DNA of 64,000 nucleotides from Eucommia ulmoides (taxonomy: Eukaryota; Streptophyta; Magnoliopsida; Garryales; Eucommiaceae), in assembly GCA_016647705.1 (NCBI GenBank), contig CM028333.1:9622616-9686615 (forward strand). Direction: 5' to 3'. The notes under the pieces are model-generated. The model was not told the origin of the DNA. It saw only the letters and a list, made by a program, of their open reading frames with translations, and ran no database searches. Positions 10,414 through 21,929 of the stretch are shown here, piece after piece. How positions within the stretch are numbered: position 1 is the first letter of the stretch; every line of letters starts with the position of its first letter. The position numbers were made by a program, and so were the translations under genes.

Positions 10414-12340
10414 GTAAACAAGTTCGAACGAGTTTTTTTCGAGTCGAGCTTGATTGTTCATGAAAAAAAAAAAAAAAAAAAAGAACCCATTTTTATTCCA
10501 TGGAAAATGATATTTATTTTCTTTAGTATTGTTTGGTTGAAGAATTATAAAAAGAGGAGAATACACACATTCACACACACACACACAAACACATATACAC
10601 ACACATTTTAAGAATTATCCTAATTTTAATCTCATTTCCTCCAAAATTGGTAGGGATAAAAAATTGCTTAGTAAATTAGATATTTTTCTTCCTATTTTCC
10701 TCTTCCTCCATTTATCCCTTCATACTAAACAATTTTTTTTTCTCTTTTCATTTTTAATCATATTTTCCTTGTTCATTTTCCATCCATCCATTTTCTCACC
10801 CAAACAAATCCACTATTAGTGTAACTAAAAAAAATTAGTTAAATTTTATTGGTGTCGAAAAGTGGCTAACACTCGCAAATGGTTCAATCAACGTCCAAAT
10901 GAATTTTCCTTACTGAGGTAGAGTTCGGGTGCTCGATGAACGATCCAATGTTAATGGTCAAGGGTTAAAGTCTTTTAGTCCTCAATCTCTAAGCTGGCAC
11001 TTGCACAAAGACCCCCAAGATGTGCCCAGCGAAATCCTTCCAACATGAGGGTAAGAGCTCGGGAGAAAAAAGACACATATTTGCTCTAAGTATGAAAATC
11101 AAACATTACTTGGAGCATTAAATTCCTTACTATTTATAAGAGTGGAGTTAGATTAGCCCCCACCAAATTAGGACCTGGAGCACGATTAATTATGATAATA
11201 TGGTGCATAGTAAATGAAGAGACGTATGGTATGGCTTAGGCACGTGGGCCTTGAACTTCGGCCCATGAAGAGGAGCCTGTTGGTTAGCCCATAAGCTTGT
11301 GGAGACCAAGCTCTGCCCATGGGCATATAGGATCTCAACTGGTGACCCGATATTCTTGGTTAGTGGCAGCTAGACGAAGGTTGGATCAGAGCACGCCGTG
11401 GAAGGCCCTTTAAACTATAGTCGCTAGGCGATGTTTGGGACGAATGAGGTCGACCATGCCCTCGCTCTAATCGTTAAGTAGTGGTCAGATGGGTGTCTAT
11501 TGGTCATTGCGAGGTCGAAAAGCCTAGTATGTATGCGTAGTAGATGTCGACTAGTCAAATGGTCTCCGTAGGGGTCCCCACTGTGCCACGTTCTGGGTTG
11601 TGAGTATTCCTTGGTGGGCGACGGAAATATCCTTCACCAAATCTAAATAAACAAAGCCCAATGAACGCGACAGTGACCAACAGTAGTAGTTGTTAGAGTC
11701 TAGTGACCATCGGTGGTAAGGACGATAGTCGAAGATACAATCCTAATAAGAATATTAGGATTTTTATCAAATTAATAGATGAGGCCAATCTAAACTAAAC
11801 TTATATCTAGGGATGACAATAGTTCGATTTTGGTCTGGTTTCACGAAAAACCAAAATCAAAACCAAAACTAAAACCATTAGATATAACCAAATCAAAAAT
11901 CGAATTGTAAACCACTATTTTTTTTAACTCAGTTTTTTAAACCGAATAGTTTAATTTTATATAAAACTAAAAGAAAAATCGCAAATGCGTTAGTGCATAT
12001 ATATATATATATATGTTCATAAAATTGTAAACAAAAACATAATTAAAATATAAAACACAAATTCAAACAAAATAAAAAACTAAATCACACAATCATTAAT
12101 TGTTATAAACTTACAATAAATCTTCCAAACATAATTAGAAAGCTCAACACATAAAGTTTTCATGCAATAAAAACAAACAACCAAAAAGAAAACAAAAAGT
12201 ACAGGTGAAGTGTATATATATAGTAGAGGTAAAAATGTCAATAAATAAAAATAAGTATAATATATATGCACATATAAATATATAGATAAAAAATAACGGT
12301 TACGCGGTTCAATTTCAGGGTTATTATTACAGAATCGAAA
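10414..12340. other. unassigned repeats, no gene seen
   Basis: It starts with CA repeats near 10560. From 10850 to 11800 runs a moderately GC-rich block with no open frame of interest, present also at 58730-59660. From 11808 an AGGGATGACAATAG word resembles the start of hAT-type non-autonomous elements, followed by CCAAAA-rich sequence to about 11960. The rest is AT-rich. Confidence 0.4.
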
Positions 12341-12344
12341 GAAG

Positions 12345-13012
12345 GGTGTGTTTAGTTGGGTAAAAAAATTATGAAAAAAAAAACAACAACTTTGTTTGGT
12401 ATATTGGAAAGTAGAAGGAAAAAGAAAATAGGAAGAAACATGCACAATTTTTTAAAACACAAATTTGGGAGAAAATTGAAGGAAAGTGGTGGAGAATAAA
12501 TAAAATTATAATTATACCCCTTGATAATAGAGTTTTTAATTTATTTATTTTTTTGTAATATATGAAGGTAAAATAGTAAATTACATTAAAGTGGATAATT
12601 TTCTTTCCTTTCTCCCAAGATACGTTTGGTTGGAAGGATGGAAAAATAAAAGGAAAATGAGAGGATAATATTTTTATCCATTGTAAGAGAAAATTTATTT
12701 TCCCTTGTGTTGTTTCGTTAGAAAGAAAAAAAAAAAGAGAGAAAATAATTCACTTTAATGTAATTATTATTTTACCCTCTTATATTATAGAAAATAAATT
12801 AAAAATTATATTATGAAGGGTATAATTGTAATTTTACTCATTCTCCCTCATTTTCCTCCCAAATTTGTGTAGAAAAAAATTATTTAAAAAATTATGCATT
12901 TTTCTTTTATTTTCTTTTTCCCCCATTTTTTAATCCATACCAAATATTTTCATCCTTTTTTTTTTTTTTTTTTTTTTTTATTTTCTATTAATTTTTCATC
13001 TAACCAAATGGT
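12345..13012. mobile_element. foldback/MITE-like element with ~180-base arms
   Basis: The left arm (12345-12520) and right arm (12800-13012) are inverted copies. The left has GTTTGGTATATTGGAAAG and CACAAATTTGGGAG; the right, reversed, has ATTTGGTATGGATTAAAA and CACAAATTTGGGAG. The outer ends are GTTTAGTTGGGTAAAAAAATTA and its imperfect reverse complement. The central part has a second GTTTGGTTGGAAGGATG / GTTTCGTTAG pair. There is no coding sequence. The second copy is at 60125-60850. Confidence 0.7.
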
Positions 13013-13019
13013 AATTAAT

Positions 13020-15749
13020 TATATAGTCCCCCAAAGATAGTAAAATTGGAAAAAAGATCTTTGACCCAATTATTTAAGTTTTTAGTTCTCACAAAGTTTG
13101 TAGAAAAAATTCCCTAATATTACCTCCAACTGTTCACTCATATTTATAGATTCTACCATTTTATCTTTTGCAATAAGACATAAGTAATGAACTTCCCATA
13201 TTTGCAACAAAAACATCACTATTGCAAAATCCTTTCTTACAGGCATAAAACAAATCGAAAAATTCAGAAAAAAAAATCAAAATAACCTACAAAAAATATC
13301 TACACGATGATGTAAGGAGATTTTTTTTATCCACTTTAAAATGATAAATAAATGTTAACATAAATCCTAAACGTAAACATTTGAATCTCACCTTTTAGTA
13401 ATGCATAAACTTTCAAGTAATACATTTTTCAGACACTTAAATGTTTAATTAAGATACATTTTTATTTTTTGTGCGTAAATGTTCAAGCAGTATGACTTTA
13501 GAAATACACTTGTCCATCTTAAAAATGTTAGCTTTGATCTCATTTCTATTTTGTGCGTAAATGTTTAACTAATACATCTTTCTATATACCTTTTAATTGT
13601 GTGTAAATGTTTTAACTATATTTAAATATGCAATACATCTCACCAACAAAATACCTTTTAACTGTGCGTAAACGTTCAAGTAAAACATATTTCACTCTCG
13701 ATCCGTATTAAATTTGAATCTCATATCCATGTTGTGCTTAAAAGTTAATTAAAGTAATGCACATTTCACTATGTTAATGTTGACGTAATATTCAGTTAAT
13801 ATTCTAATTTTTATTCGCATATTCTGTGTGATTGTTTGTTTAATATTTCAAAACAATATTTCAATTCACTCAATTTTCATTTAAAAATTATATGTGAATG
13901 TTTACTCAATATTTTAAGATACTATTTTAGTTAACTTACATTCATGTTCAATCAATATACTGCATGAATGTTCACTAAAAATAATTCAAAATAATTGTTC
14001 ACTCAAATTGTTAACTCAACGAACTCAGTTTACACATTTACGTATCATGTTTGAACGTAGAAAAACATACACGTAAACATTCATGCAATTTAACCAATAA
14101 CAAAATCTATATTTGAATTTTCATTCACGCAGCAAAATTATTAGATCTGAAAATCCAGATCTGAATTTTCACAAAAAAACAATAGATCAAAATTAAAAAA
14201 ACTATTTCAATTAACTCAAATTAATGTTCACTAAATATATTGCATGAATGTTCACTCAAAAAAATTCAAACACAATTGTTCACTCAAAATGTTAACTTAG
14301 CAACTCAGTTTACACATTTGCATCGATATTTACGTGTCATGTTCGAACATAGAAACACATATACGTTAACATTTACGCAATTTAACCAAGAACAAAATCC
14401 AAATCTGAATTTTCACAAACAAACAACAGATTAAACAAGAAAAATATCGAACATAATCACGAAGTCATTTGAAATTTTGGATTTGGATTACACATTGAAT
14501 TTCAATTTTCTCACAGTTTAAAAAAAAAAAAATCTAAAACTACTTTTGTATAAGCATAAATTAAATTTTGGATCTGGATTATACATGCCCTCTTCTGAAT
14601 CGACTTCAGAGCGTTTTTTTCGATCCTTTGACACTACTGCCCTAAAAAAAAGTCACCAATTTTAGATCTGGAACCACACAAACCTATGCTATGAATGTTG
14701 TTGAAATTGTTTGGAATAAACAATTGTCAAAGAAGGAGAAAAATCGAAAAAAAAGGGTAAGTAATGTCACATTCCTTGAAGGAGTGTTTGGTAACAAGAG
14801 TTGGTTGGCCCATGGTCCAAACAAGTGTGAAAACGAGTGTTAACTGAGAATTCGTCGGAGTTCAAGACACGAATGATTTGAGGCTCGTTCTTGTTCACTG
14901 AGAATTCATTGGTGTTTACTGAGAATTCGTTGGATACAAAGCAAATTGATAAAATTGCACACGAGGTCTTAAACTCATGTTTCTCGGTTTTGTAGGTCAT
15001 AACGCCACCAATAGTAGACTTGTCGGATGACCGACAATGAAATAACTAACGAAGACGGAGAACAACACTGTCAGTTTCAGATCTCAGCTTCTGGATGATC
15101 GATGACGAACAAATAAGAAGACATCGACTCAGATGGTGGTCATGAATGACGAACGGAGACTCGGATTTGGATTTCTAGCCGATGTTCGTCTCCAATCGCC
15201 GCCGCATCTGAGGTTAGGTTTAGAGAGAGATAGATAGAGGTTAGGGTTTATAGAGAGAGAGAGATGATAGAAGTGGGGCGTTTGGTAATGTTAGCAGCTG
15301 TTAAATCCATTTGATTCCCTCTCTAGTTCTTGGGATAGAGATGTTAGGGTTTAGAGAGAGAGAGAGAGGATAGAGGAAAAGCGAGATTAAACGGTGAATA
15401 TGGGTTTGTTTATTATATATACAAGGGCATATATGTCTATTCACAATTTTTTTTTTGGTTGTAAATGATCAAAAAAATAAATGAATTGTACTTGGAGGTT
15501 CAAAGGCCAAGAGATTTTTTTTATTGGGTTTTTTTAGGGAATCTTTTTGGGAAGTCCTTTGAGTACAAATCACCACTTTGTAGAGTCATTTTTTTGTGAA
15601 GGAGGATGAGACTCTACAAAATGGTGATTTCCATTCTTGGGACTTTTGAAAGGTTTTTTCCTTTTTTTTTTTTTTTTTTATACACTATCTCTTAAATAAG
15701 GATTATTTAATAAAAAGCTCCCAACCAAATGCACTCCCCTTTTTTTAGG
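13020..15749. repeat. noncoding repeat module, unit 1
   Basis: It opens with TAGTCCCCCAAAGATAG and a TACCTCCAACTGTTCACTCAT block; the same opening recurs at about 15760 (unit 2) and at 60862 and 63480 in the second copy. It contains many words of the type GCGTAAATGTTCAAG and TGAATGTTCACTCAA, and a GA-rich stretch (15210-15390). No protein could be recognised. Confidence 0.6.
15549..15647. mobile_element. ~100-base hairpin insertion, copy 1 only
   Basis: The arms are GAGTACAAATCACCACTTTG and the reverse of CAAAATGGTGATTTCCATTC, extending about 40 bases each way with AGAGTCAT / ATGAGACTCT next to the loop. The corresponding place in copy 2 (63355-63390) lacks it. It is most likely a tiny foldback element. 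Confidence 0.55.
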
Positions 15750-16123
15750 GTAATTAATTTGTTTGTCCTCCAAAGATGGTGTTTTTGGAGTTCAGACCTC
15801 CACTAGCTTTTATTAAATTTTCAGGCCATAAAGAATCTTTAGGAAAAGGTCCATAATATTACCTCTAGCTGTTCACTCATATTTACGATTCTATTACTTT
15901 GTCCTATGCAACAAGATAAAAATATACAACAAGACGTTAACATAAATGTTCGGTAATACACTTTGCCTATATTACAAGCCTATGATTTGAATTTCACGTT
16001 AACGTTAGCGTATTTTCATTTTTTTTGTGTGTGTTCACGTTAACACATTTTCCTTATCTATTTGTGTGCGTTAACATTAACACATCTTCATTTTTTTAGC
16101 CCCCTTGTGTTTGCGTTAACATT
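15750..16123. repeat. noncoding repeat module, unit 2, first part
   Basis: It starts like unit 1 (CCTCCAAAGATGGTG, then TGTTCACTCATATTTA) and carries GTTAAC-rich words (15990-16120). It is broken by the solo LTR at 16124. It resumes at 18623, is broken again at 19386 and resumes at 25685. Confidence 0.6.
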
Positions 16124-16585
16124 TGTTGATCTTATAATTTTGATGGACAATTAAATATTGATATTTTTTGTGGAACTAATAATTTTATTGAGTGTTCCAG
16201 TGATAAAGTTCCATTGACGATTTAATCATGAAAAAATTGTTGAAGATGATTTTAAATGCAAGAGACTGACAAAAAAAGAACATTAAGAGACGGAAGATTT
16301 TGAAGAATTTTGGAAAAAACAACTCAGGTTAATTTTTACTCTTAATATATCCTGATTAGGATCACACACGACACAAAAATGATTTTATGATTATATATTT
16401 TTTTATAGGATCCTAATTAGTTAAACATATTTGCTTCTATGTGAAATTAAAGAATAAATATTGATTTAAGAACGATTAGATATTAAAATTGATTTAAGGA
16501 GTCAATTAAGTTAATCGAGAAAAAAAATCGATTAAAGGGGCAAAAACGTCAAAGAGTTGAGTTAAAAATTAATTTTGGAAGAAGT

Positions 16586-16905
16586 GTTCTAGTAGGATCG
16601 ATCAACTGATCAATAAAGATCGGTCAACTGATGAAATAGTGGCTGGGAATGTTGCAGTCTCTGAATCGATCGGTCAACCGACGTGTCGACTTGTGGCCAA
16701 ATGTTGAACTCTCTAAATCGTTGGGTTGACAGACCGAGGAGTAGCGGTCGACCTACCATAACTGGAATTTGGCCTAGGGAGCATCCAGAATTGTTCAGTC
16801 GATAGACCAAGGAGCAGCGGTCGATCGACAGGCTTGAATTTTTGGCTTGGGCTACAACCTGAATCGATCGGTCGATCTATGGACTTTGGTCGGTCAACCG
16901 ATGAT
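16586..16905 (+). repeat. dispersed GATCGGTCAACCGA/GGTCGACC palindrome array in LTR
   Basis: More than eight words of the form TCGRTCGGTCRACCGATG occur here, for example near 16600, 16620, 16668, 16675, 16748, 16829, 16863 and 16890. They lie in the same part of the LTR as the GTCGAC array at 6478 but are more scattered. Confidence 0.65.
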
Positions 16906-17270
16906 TAGGTTTCAGGATTAGAGGATTTCGTGAATTTTTCCAAAAAGTAACCGTTACTAGCTGTTTTATGGTTAGAATCTGAGAGTTATATTAGGGATTT
17001 GATGGTATTTAAGATATGATATTGATATTTTGTTATCCCTATAGATATGGTTCATATATTTCGATTATTTCTCAAATTAATTCATATAATTCTTTATATC
17101 CTATCTAATTGAGATTGAGAAAATATTTGAGGGACTAAATTGAATATTTTAAAAATTATAATTGAATAAATTATACTAGGATTGAGTCAGAATGATATAA
17201 GTGGTCTATTAGAGCAATTAAATGTCATAATAAGTGGAAACTAGCCGTTGGAAGATTTGTTTCAATTCCA

Positions 17271-17280
17271 TATAAATAGA
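17271..17280 (+). promoter_or_regulatory. TATA box of solo LTR
   Basis: TATAAATAGA followed by CTTGCG, matching the position and context of the box at 7061. Confidence 0.6.
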
Positions 17281-18116
17281 CTTGCGTTTTTAAGATTCTA
17301 ATAATCCTAGTCAATCAAATTTTAAGAGCTATTAAGTTTCTGAGCTTTCTGAGAGTGATCATTCTGAGTATACTGTGAGATTATTCTTGAGAAGTGTTCT
17401 TGAGAAAATTTGTTGTGGGTTATTTCTCCTACCAATTTTGAGATTAATTGCTATTCATTCTATATTTGTTCGGTAGATTCCTAGTGAGATTGTTTCAAGT
17501 TTTTTCTATTAATTATTGTTTGAAATAATTATTTTCTACTTGGAATTTTGATATTTGAAATCGTTTTTCTTGAACTTTAAGTTTGATTGAAAATTATTTT
17601 AAAACAATTTCTTGTGAAAATCTAATTACGTGCTAAATTGTGTGCTACCCATTTTTATTAAAATCAGATTTTGAAATTCTCATTTTATTTCTATCACTAA
17701 TATCGGGACATTAATTAAGTTCAAATTAATCTCAGGTGGTAGAAGCTCGGAGTGGGAAAAAGAACTTATCGATTTTGTTTTGTAATTTGTGAGTTGTGTG
17801 CGGATTATAAACTATTAGGAGTGTCTAATCAGGGATAGCTGATTTCAATCTTTTCCGATAAAGAGATTGAGGTTTGATCTTTGCCTAAAGTACAAAAAGA
17901 TTAGGTTACTCTTTTCCCGTGAAAAGAGATAGGGGTAATTCTTCCTGACTAGAATTATTTTGAGTAAATTTGTAACGGTTCAATCCTTACTAGGTAAAAA
18001 GATACTTGGAGTGTTTTTTTGTGAGGTTTAATTCTTGAGTCTAAGGTATAAAAAGAATTTGGTTTGATCTTTAGTCTATAAAAAGGATTAGGCTAGTCTT
18101 GAGCTAAAAAAAAAAA

Positions 18117-18203
18117 AAGGTTATTCTTGAGTTTGGGAAAAAGATAAGGTTATTCTTGAGCTTGAGAAAAAGAAAAGGTTATTCCTGAGTATGGGAAAAA
18201 GAA
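18117..18203 (+). repeat. 29-base x 3 minisatellite in solo LTR
   Basis: Three near-identical units start AAGGTTATTCYTGAG at 18117, 18146 and 18175. Each ends in GGGAAAAAGA or GAGAAAAAGA. Confidence 0.8.
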
Positions 18204-18622
18204 GTTGTAAAGGTTGATTTTGAGCCTGTAAAATAATCATTGTGTAAAGGTTTGGTTCCTACCTATTTAAAATAATCTTAGTGATTTAATGGGTGTGAAT
18301 CTTCGTGGGGCTCAAAGGACTAGATTAGTCAAAATTAGCTTAGTGAACCAGAATATATTGGTGTGTACTACATATTTTTTTTTAATTTTTTGTTATTTGG
18401 GTGTGCACTTAGATTTGAATACTTATTCACTGCCTTATAAAGATAATAATTAATTCAAGATAAATTGATTAATTGATTATTTTAATTGTTGAAAATATAA
18501 AGAGATAATAATTAATTTATGATTAAATTAATTATTTGAATTTTGAAGTGTTATTATTTGGTAATTTTTTAAAACTTCTCAATTCACTCCCTTCTTGGGT
18601 AGATCACTGGGCCGACAACATT

Positions 18623-19385
18623 AACTCACTATATGTGATATTTTGTATTTTTTAGCTGAGTGAGCATTAAAGTTAATGCACTTTTTTTGGGCCTCTTTGT
18701 GTTAATGTCAGTGTATTTTTATGTTCTTTTTGTGTGTGTGTTACCATTAATATATCTTTCTTATCTGCTTGTGTGTTATGTCTCTTTATTTTTTGGGATT
18801 TTGTGTATTAACGTCAATATGATTGTACCGTATCTACTGTTTTATGTAACTTGTGTTAGGTGTTCGTTAACATTAATGCAATTTTTTTTTAGTCTTTTTG
18901 TGTTAACGTTAACGCATTTTCATTTTTTTTTTTTTTGTATGTGTGTGTTAACGTTAATGTGTGAGAGAGAGAGAAAGAGCTAACGAACAGCGATGACAAA
19001 GCTGACAAATGGCGCAGTGAGTTCATGTTCTTTTGTGTATGTCTTAACGTTAACATGACTTTTTAGATCTGGAAACCCAGATGCCTCTGTCTGAATCTCT
19101 TCGTTGTTCATCTACACTGTTGTTCGTTGTCGTGTGTTAATGAACGACGATTCTTGCATAGAACAAATGTTTACTTGAAAATTCAGATTTGAGATTTTCA
19201 GATCTGAAAAATTCAAATCGAAAATTTCCAGATCTGAGAATGAGAGAGAAGGTGAGTGTTAATTTGTAAAAAGAAATTAAAAAATCAAAATTAAAACTAA
19301 AATATGGATTGAAAATGTAATTATTAACGCCATCCTCTTTATTATCCATGTTCATCATTGTTCTTGCTGCTCCTGTAACAAAAAC
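18623..19385. repeat. repeat module unit 2, middle part, GTTAACG-rich
   Basis: It continues the module after the solo LTR. GTTAACGTTAACGCATTTTC-like words recur among T-tracts up to about 18960. A (GA)n run follows, then AGATCTGAAAA words. Long frames here come from low-complexity T/GT runs. Confidence 0.5.
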
Positions 19386-19680
19386 TGTAATACCCAAAAA
19401 ATTTATATTTTTGAAAATATTACTTTATATAAAAATTTAATATTTTTGGATTGTTTTGCGAATTTATGGTATAAATAATATTTGATAATTTTTGGGAGTT
19501 AAATGTTTATTTTAAATTGATTTTAGAAGTTTTGGGATTATTGAGTTATTTAAAATATACTTTTAAGAGTTTGGGGATATAATTAATATTTTCTTTATTT
19601 AAGGGGATATTCGGGTAAATAAATAAATAAATAAACAGGTCAAATGGTTTCCTTCGTAAAGAAGGAAACCAAATGAATCG

Positions 19681-19682
<2 letters not shown>

Positions 19683-19733
<51 letters not shown>
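19683..19733. repeat. (TA)n microsatellite
   Basis: About 25 TA units. It is the target tract into which the Helitron-like 3' end at 19734 appears to be joined. Confidence 0.95.
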
Positions 19734-19734
<1 letters not shown>

Positions 19735-19765
19735 TAGCGTATAACCCGTGCCTGAAGGCACGGGT
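19734..19765 (-). mobile_element. Helitron-like 3' terminus
   Basis: On the minus strand the end reads as an 8-9 base perfect hairpin (ACCCGTGCC / GGCACGGGT, loop TTCA), then about six bases, then CTAG followed by T. A GC-rich hairpin about 6-12 bases before CTRR, inserted between A and T, is the textbook Helitron 3' end. The element body must extend to the right. I could not fix its 5' TC end; it probably lies before 22000, where similarity to the sister LTR resumes. A second hairpin word, GCACGTGCATCTCACGTGC, occurs at 20111-20129. Confidence 0.6.
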
Positions 19766-19827
19766 GTAAAAGAAATTGAACCTATTTTTTTTATATATAT
19801 AATCTCCTATGTTTACACAACATTCTA

Positions 19828-20013
19828 ATGGCGAAAGAAACAGAGGAGCTCGGAGGTCCAACAATGACGAATGCAGAGTCAGTGATGGAAGAGAAGATTC
19901 ACCAGAACCCTATTTGTTTCTGTCTTTTTTCCTCCAGTCAAGCACTCAACAGCCATAAAAGAACACATGGAATTGCTTCATTGACATACTCTTCCTCCTG
20001 CTACTACTACTAA
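19828..20013 (+). pseudogene. C2H2 zinc-finger gene fragment (QALGGH type)
   Basis: A 61-codon frame contains FSSSQALNSHKRTHGIAS. Plant C2H2 repressors of the ZAT type carry F-S-x-QALGGH-K-R-x-H, and here GG has become NS. The upstream cysteines are only one residue apart (CFC) instead of C-x2-C, so the finger would not fold. The fragment sits just inside the Helitron-like end and is best read as a captured, decayed piece of a host gene. The match is short, hence moderate confidence. Confidence 0.45.
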
Positions 20014-20763
20014 AGTAAATCATCTTCACCTTCATCACCATTTTTATCCTCAAAATACTTTCGAAGAACTCATAATAAAAAATAAAAAATAAAATTACCC
20101 ATATAATATAGCACGTGCATCTCACGTGCTAAAATCCGTCCAAATTAACATTATTATTTGATAAAAGGGTTACAAAAAATTGGCAACAAAAAAAAGGATT
20201 ACATTGAAAATAAAATAAAATTGCAGGGCCACATAAAAAAACAAATAGCAAATAGGAGGATAAAAAATATATAATTTGTCTAATCAATAAAAAATTCAAA
20301 ATTAAATTATTATTTCATTTTTAATCCTGTTTATTAGAATTTATGAAAACATTAATATTCAATTTCTTAATAGATCAAAAAACTAAGAAATGAAATCAAA
20401 TCTATGAATATATTTGTTAGGAAAATCAAAGAAAAAATGAGAGATTAACAAAAATGGAAAACTAATAAATAAAAGTATTCTAATTGCCTTTCGTATGAAG
20501 ATACTGCAAGTTGTGGTAGACCATGGTGGAGCGACTGAAGTGATCTTTGCACTACAGTACATAAGATGGAGACGGCTTTTTCTTCTTCGTGTTGTATTTG
20601 TTTTCTTGCACTTTGTCCCTTAAAAATTGAATAATTGGCAAATTCTGGAAAAGAATTGAAACGTTTTTTAATTTTCTTCCTGGATTTTTATTTTTTGCCT
20701 CAATTTTTTATTTTTATTTTGTTGGAAACACAAACAAAAAAAGGGAAGTAGAAACAGTAAGAC

Positions 20764-20907
20764 GGCATTTGTTTAGTGTTTCTATTCCCAAAAAAGGTAA
20801 GAACAAAAACAGAAATATGGGAATGAAAAATATGTTCTTGTTTTTTACCCAATTCTTAAGAATAGAACAAAAACCAAAATTTGGGAACAAATAAAAACAC
20901 TAATTAA
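20764..20907. mobile_element. small foldback MITE
   Basis: The ends GGCATTTGTTTAGTGTTTCT and the reverse of ATAAAAACACTAATTAAG are inverted copies, with GGGAATAG/TATTCCC-like pairs inside. The length is about 144 bases. It lies directly against the end of the captured exon; the TAA stop of that exon is inside the MITE end. Confidence 0.5.
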
Positions 20908-21266
20908 GTAGACTGACCCAAGTACTTGGCGACAACTTTCACCAAAGCTCCACCGAAATCAGCAACAGGGATGACAACCATCATTAACTTGCTTGCATCC
21001 TAAAATTCCAAACCCAAAGAAAAAATTAATCACATAAAAAAATGAAAAACAAATGATTAAAAGGTTGGAGCTTGGTTTAAATATGAACAAATTCATATGG
21101 CAAATATAAACAAATTCAATATCTAAAACCCAATTTGATGGCAGTGGTGATGAGACTGCAAGATTTTTCCATTCCAATTTCAAGATTTGAAACCCTAAAC
21201 GTTCAAATCTAAAACCCAAATTCAAAAATTTAAAATAAAATAAAATCGTAAGGCAGAGAGCATACC
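20904..21266 (-). pseudogene. captured, intron-bearing gene fragment of unknown family
   Basis: Read right to left, an exon-like end CTTCAG meets a GTATGC donor at 21266/21265. A 266-base AT-rich intron-like stretch ends ATTTTAG at 21000, and a 31-codon open exon follows (DASKLMMVVIPVADFGGALV, then KVVAKYLGQST and TAA at 20904). Both junctions are phase 0. The exon has a hydrophobic, gene-like composition, unlike its surroundings, but I do not recognise the protein. Upstream of the donor the frame stays open for only about nine codons. It lies in the region probably carried by the Helitron-like insertion. Confidence 0.4.
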
Positions 21267-21796
21267 TGAAGGTTTTGAGGTCGGCGCGAGCATCAACATT
21301 GGGTTTTAGATCAAATTACATATGGAAGATGGTCCTCATGAGCAAGCCAACACAATTTCTTTGAATTTCTCATGGCGATGGAAAGAGAGAGCAATTACTG
21401 GGCATTCAAGAAATTAGGAAATGAATAAGGAATTATAATGACAAAAAAAAAAAAAAAAAAAAAACAGGGTAAAAAAAAATTAAAAAAATTGAGCGAATCC
21501 CTCAACTGCAATGAAAAAGGAATGAAAAAAGTTAATTAAGATGTTTAAAAATTAAAAAAAAAAAAATATTTATTTATGGAAGTAATTAAAGTTTAATTCA
21601 AAGGTTAATTAATTATTAATTTTTTTAATTAAGGAAATGAGTTAATCATTTGTCCAAAATTGAGTTAATTTCTTTATGTTTGTCCTAGTCATCAAATTTA
21701 TTTAGCCTCGTCAGCAATTTTGTTTGTTCTAGTCATATTTTTTGTCCTAGTCATAAGTTTATCCTAGTCAGCCAAAAAGTCATCATGTTTTATGTA

Positions 21797-21798
<2 letters not shown>

Positions 21799-21844
<46 letters not shown>

Positions 21845-21887
21845 GTAAATGATAAGTGATCAATAGGTCGCGTTTTGCATGTGTTGT

Positions 21888-21926
<39 letters not shown>

Positions 21927-21929
21927 GTA
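21799..21929. repeat. two (TAA)n microsatellites
   Basis: TAA/AAT repeats at about 21799-21843 and 21896-21929, separated by about 50 bases. Confidence 0.95.

Larger units (their letters stand above)
5826..16260 (+). repeat. segmental duplication, copy 1
   Basis: This stretch matches 56697-64000 in direct orientation with high identity, and the match runs off the window end. Matching begins at GCGTTTGG inside the Harbinger-like element. The main differences are the retroelement at 6023-9139 and the hairpin at 15549-15647, both missing from copy 2, plus microsatellite length changes. Confidence 0.9.
16124..18617 (+). mobile_element. solo LTR of the TGTTGATC copia family
   Basis: The length is 2494 bases, from TGTTGATCTT to GGGCCGACA. 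The five-base target duplication ACATT is perfect (16119-16123 and 18618-18622). There is no internal region, so this is a solo LTR left by LTR-LTR recombination. It is homologous to 6023-8164. The start of the same insertion is seen in the second segmental copy at 63851. Confidence 0.93.

Noticed and set aside
15001..15400. Possible gene start with AGAGAGAG leader and short frames
   Set aside because: The same GA-rich stretch recurs at 26040-26200 and 63000-63240 in the repeat module, so it is repeat sequence.
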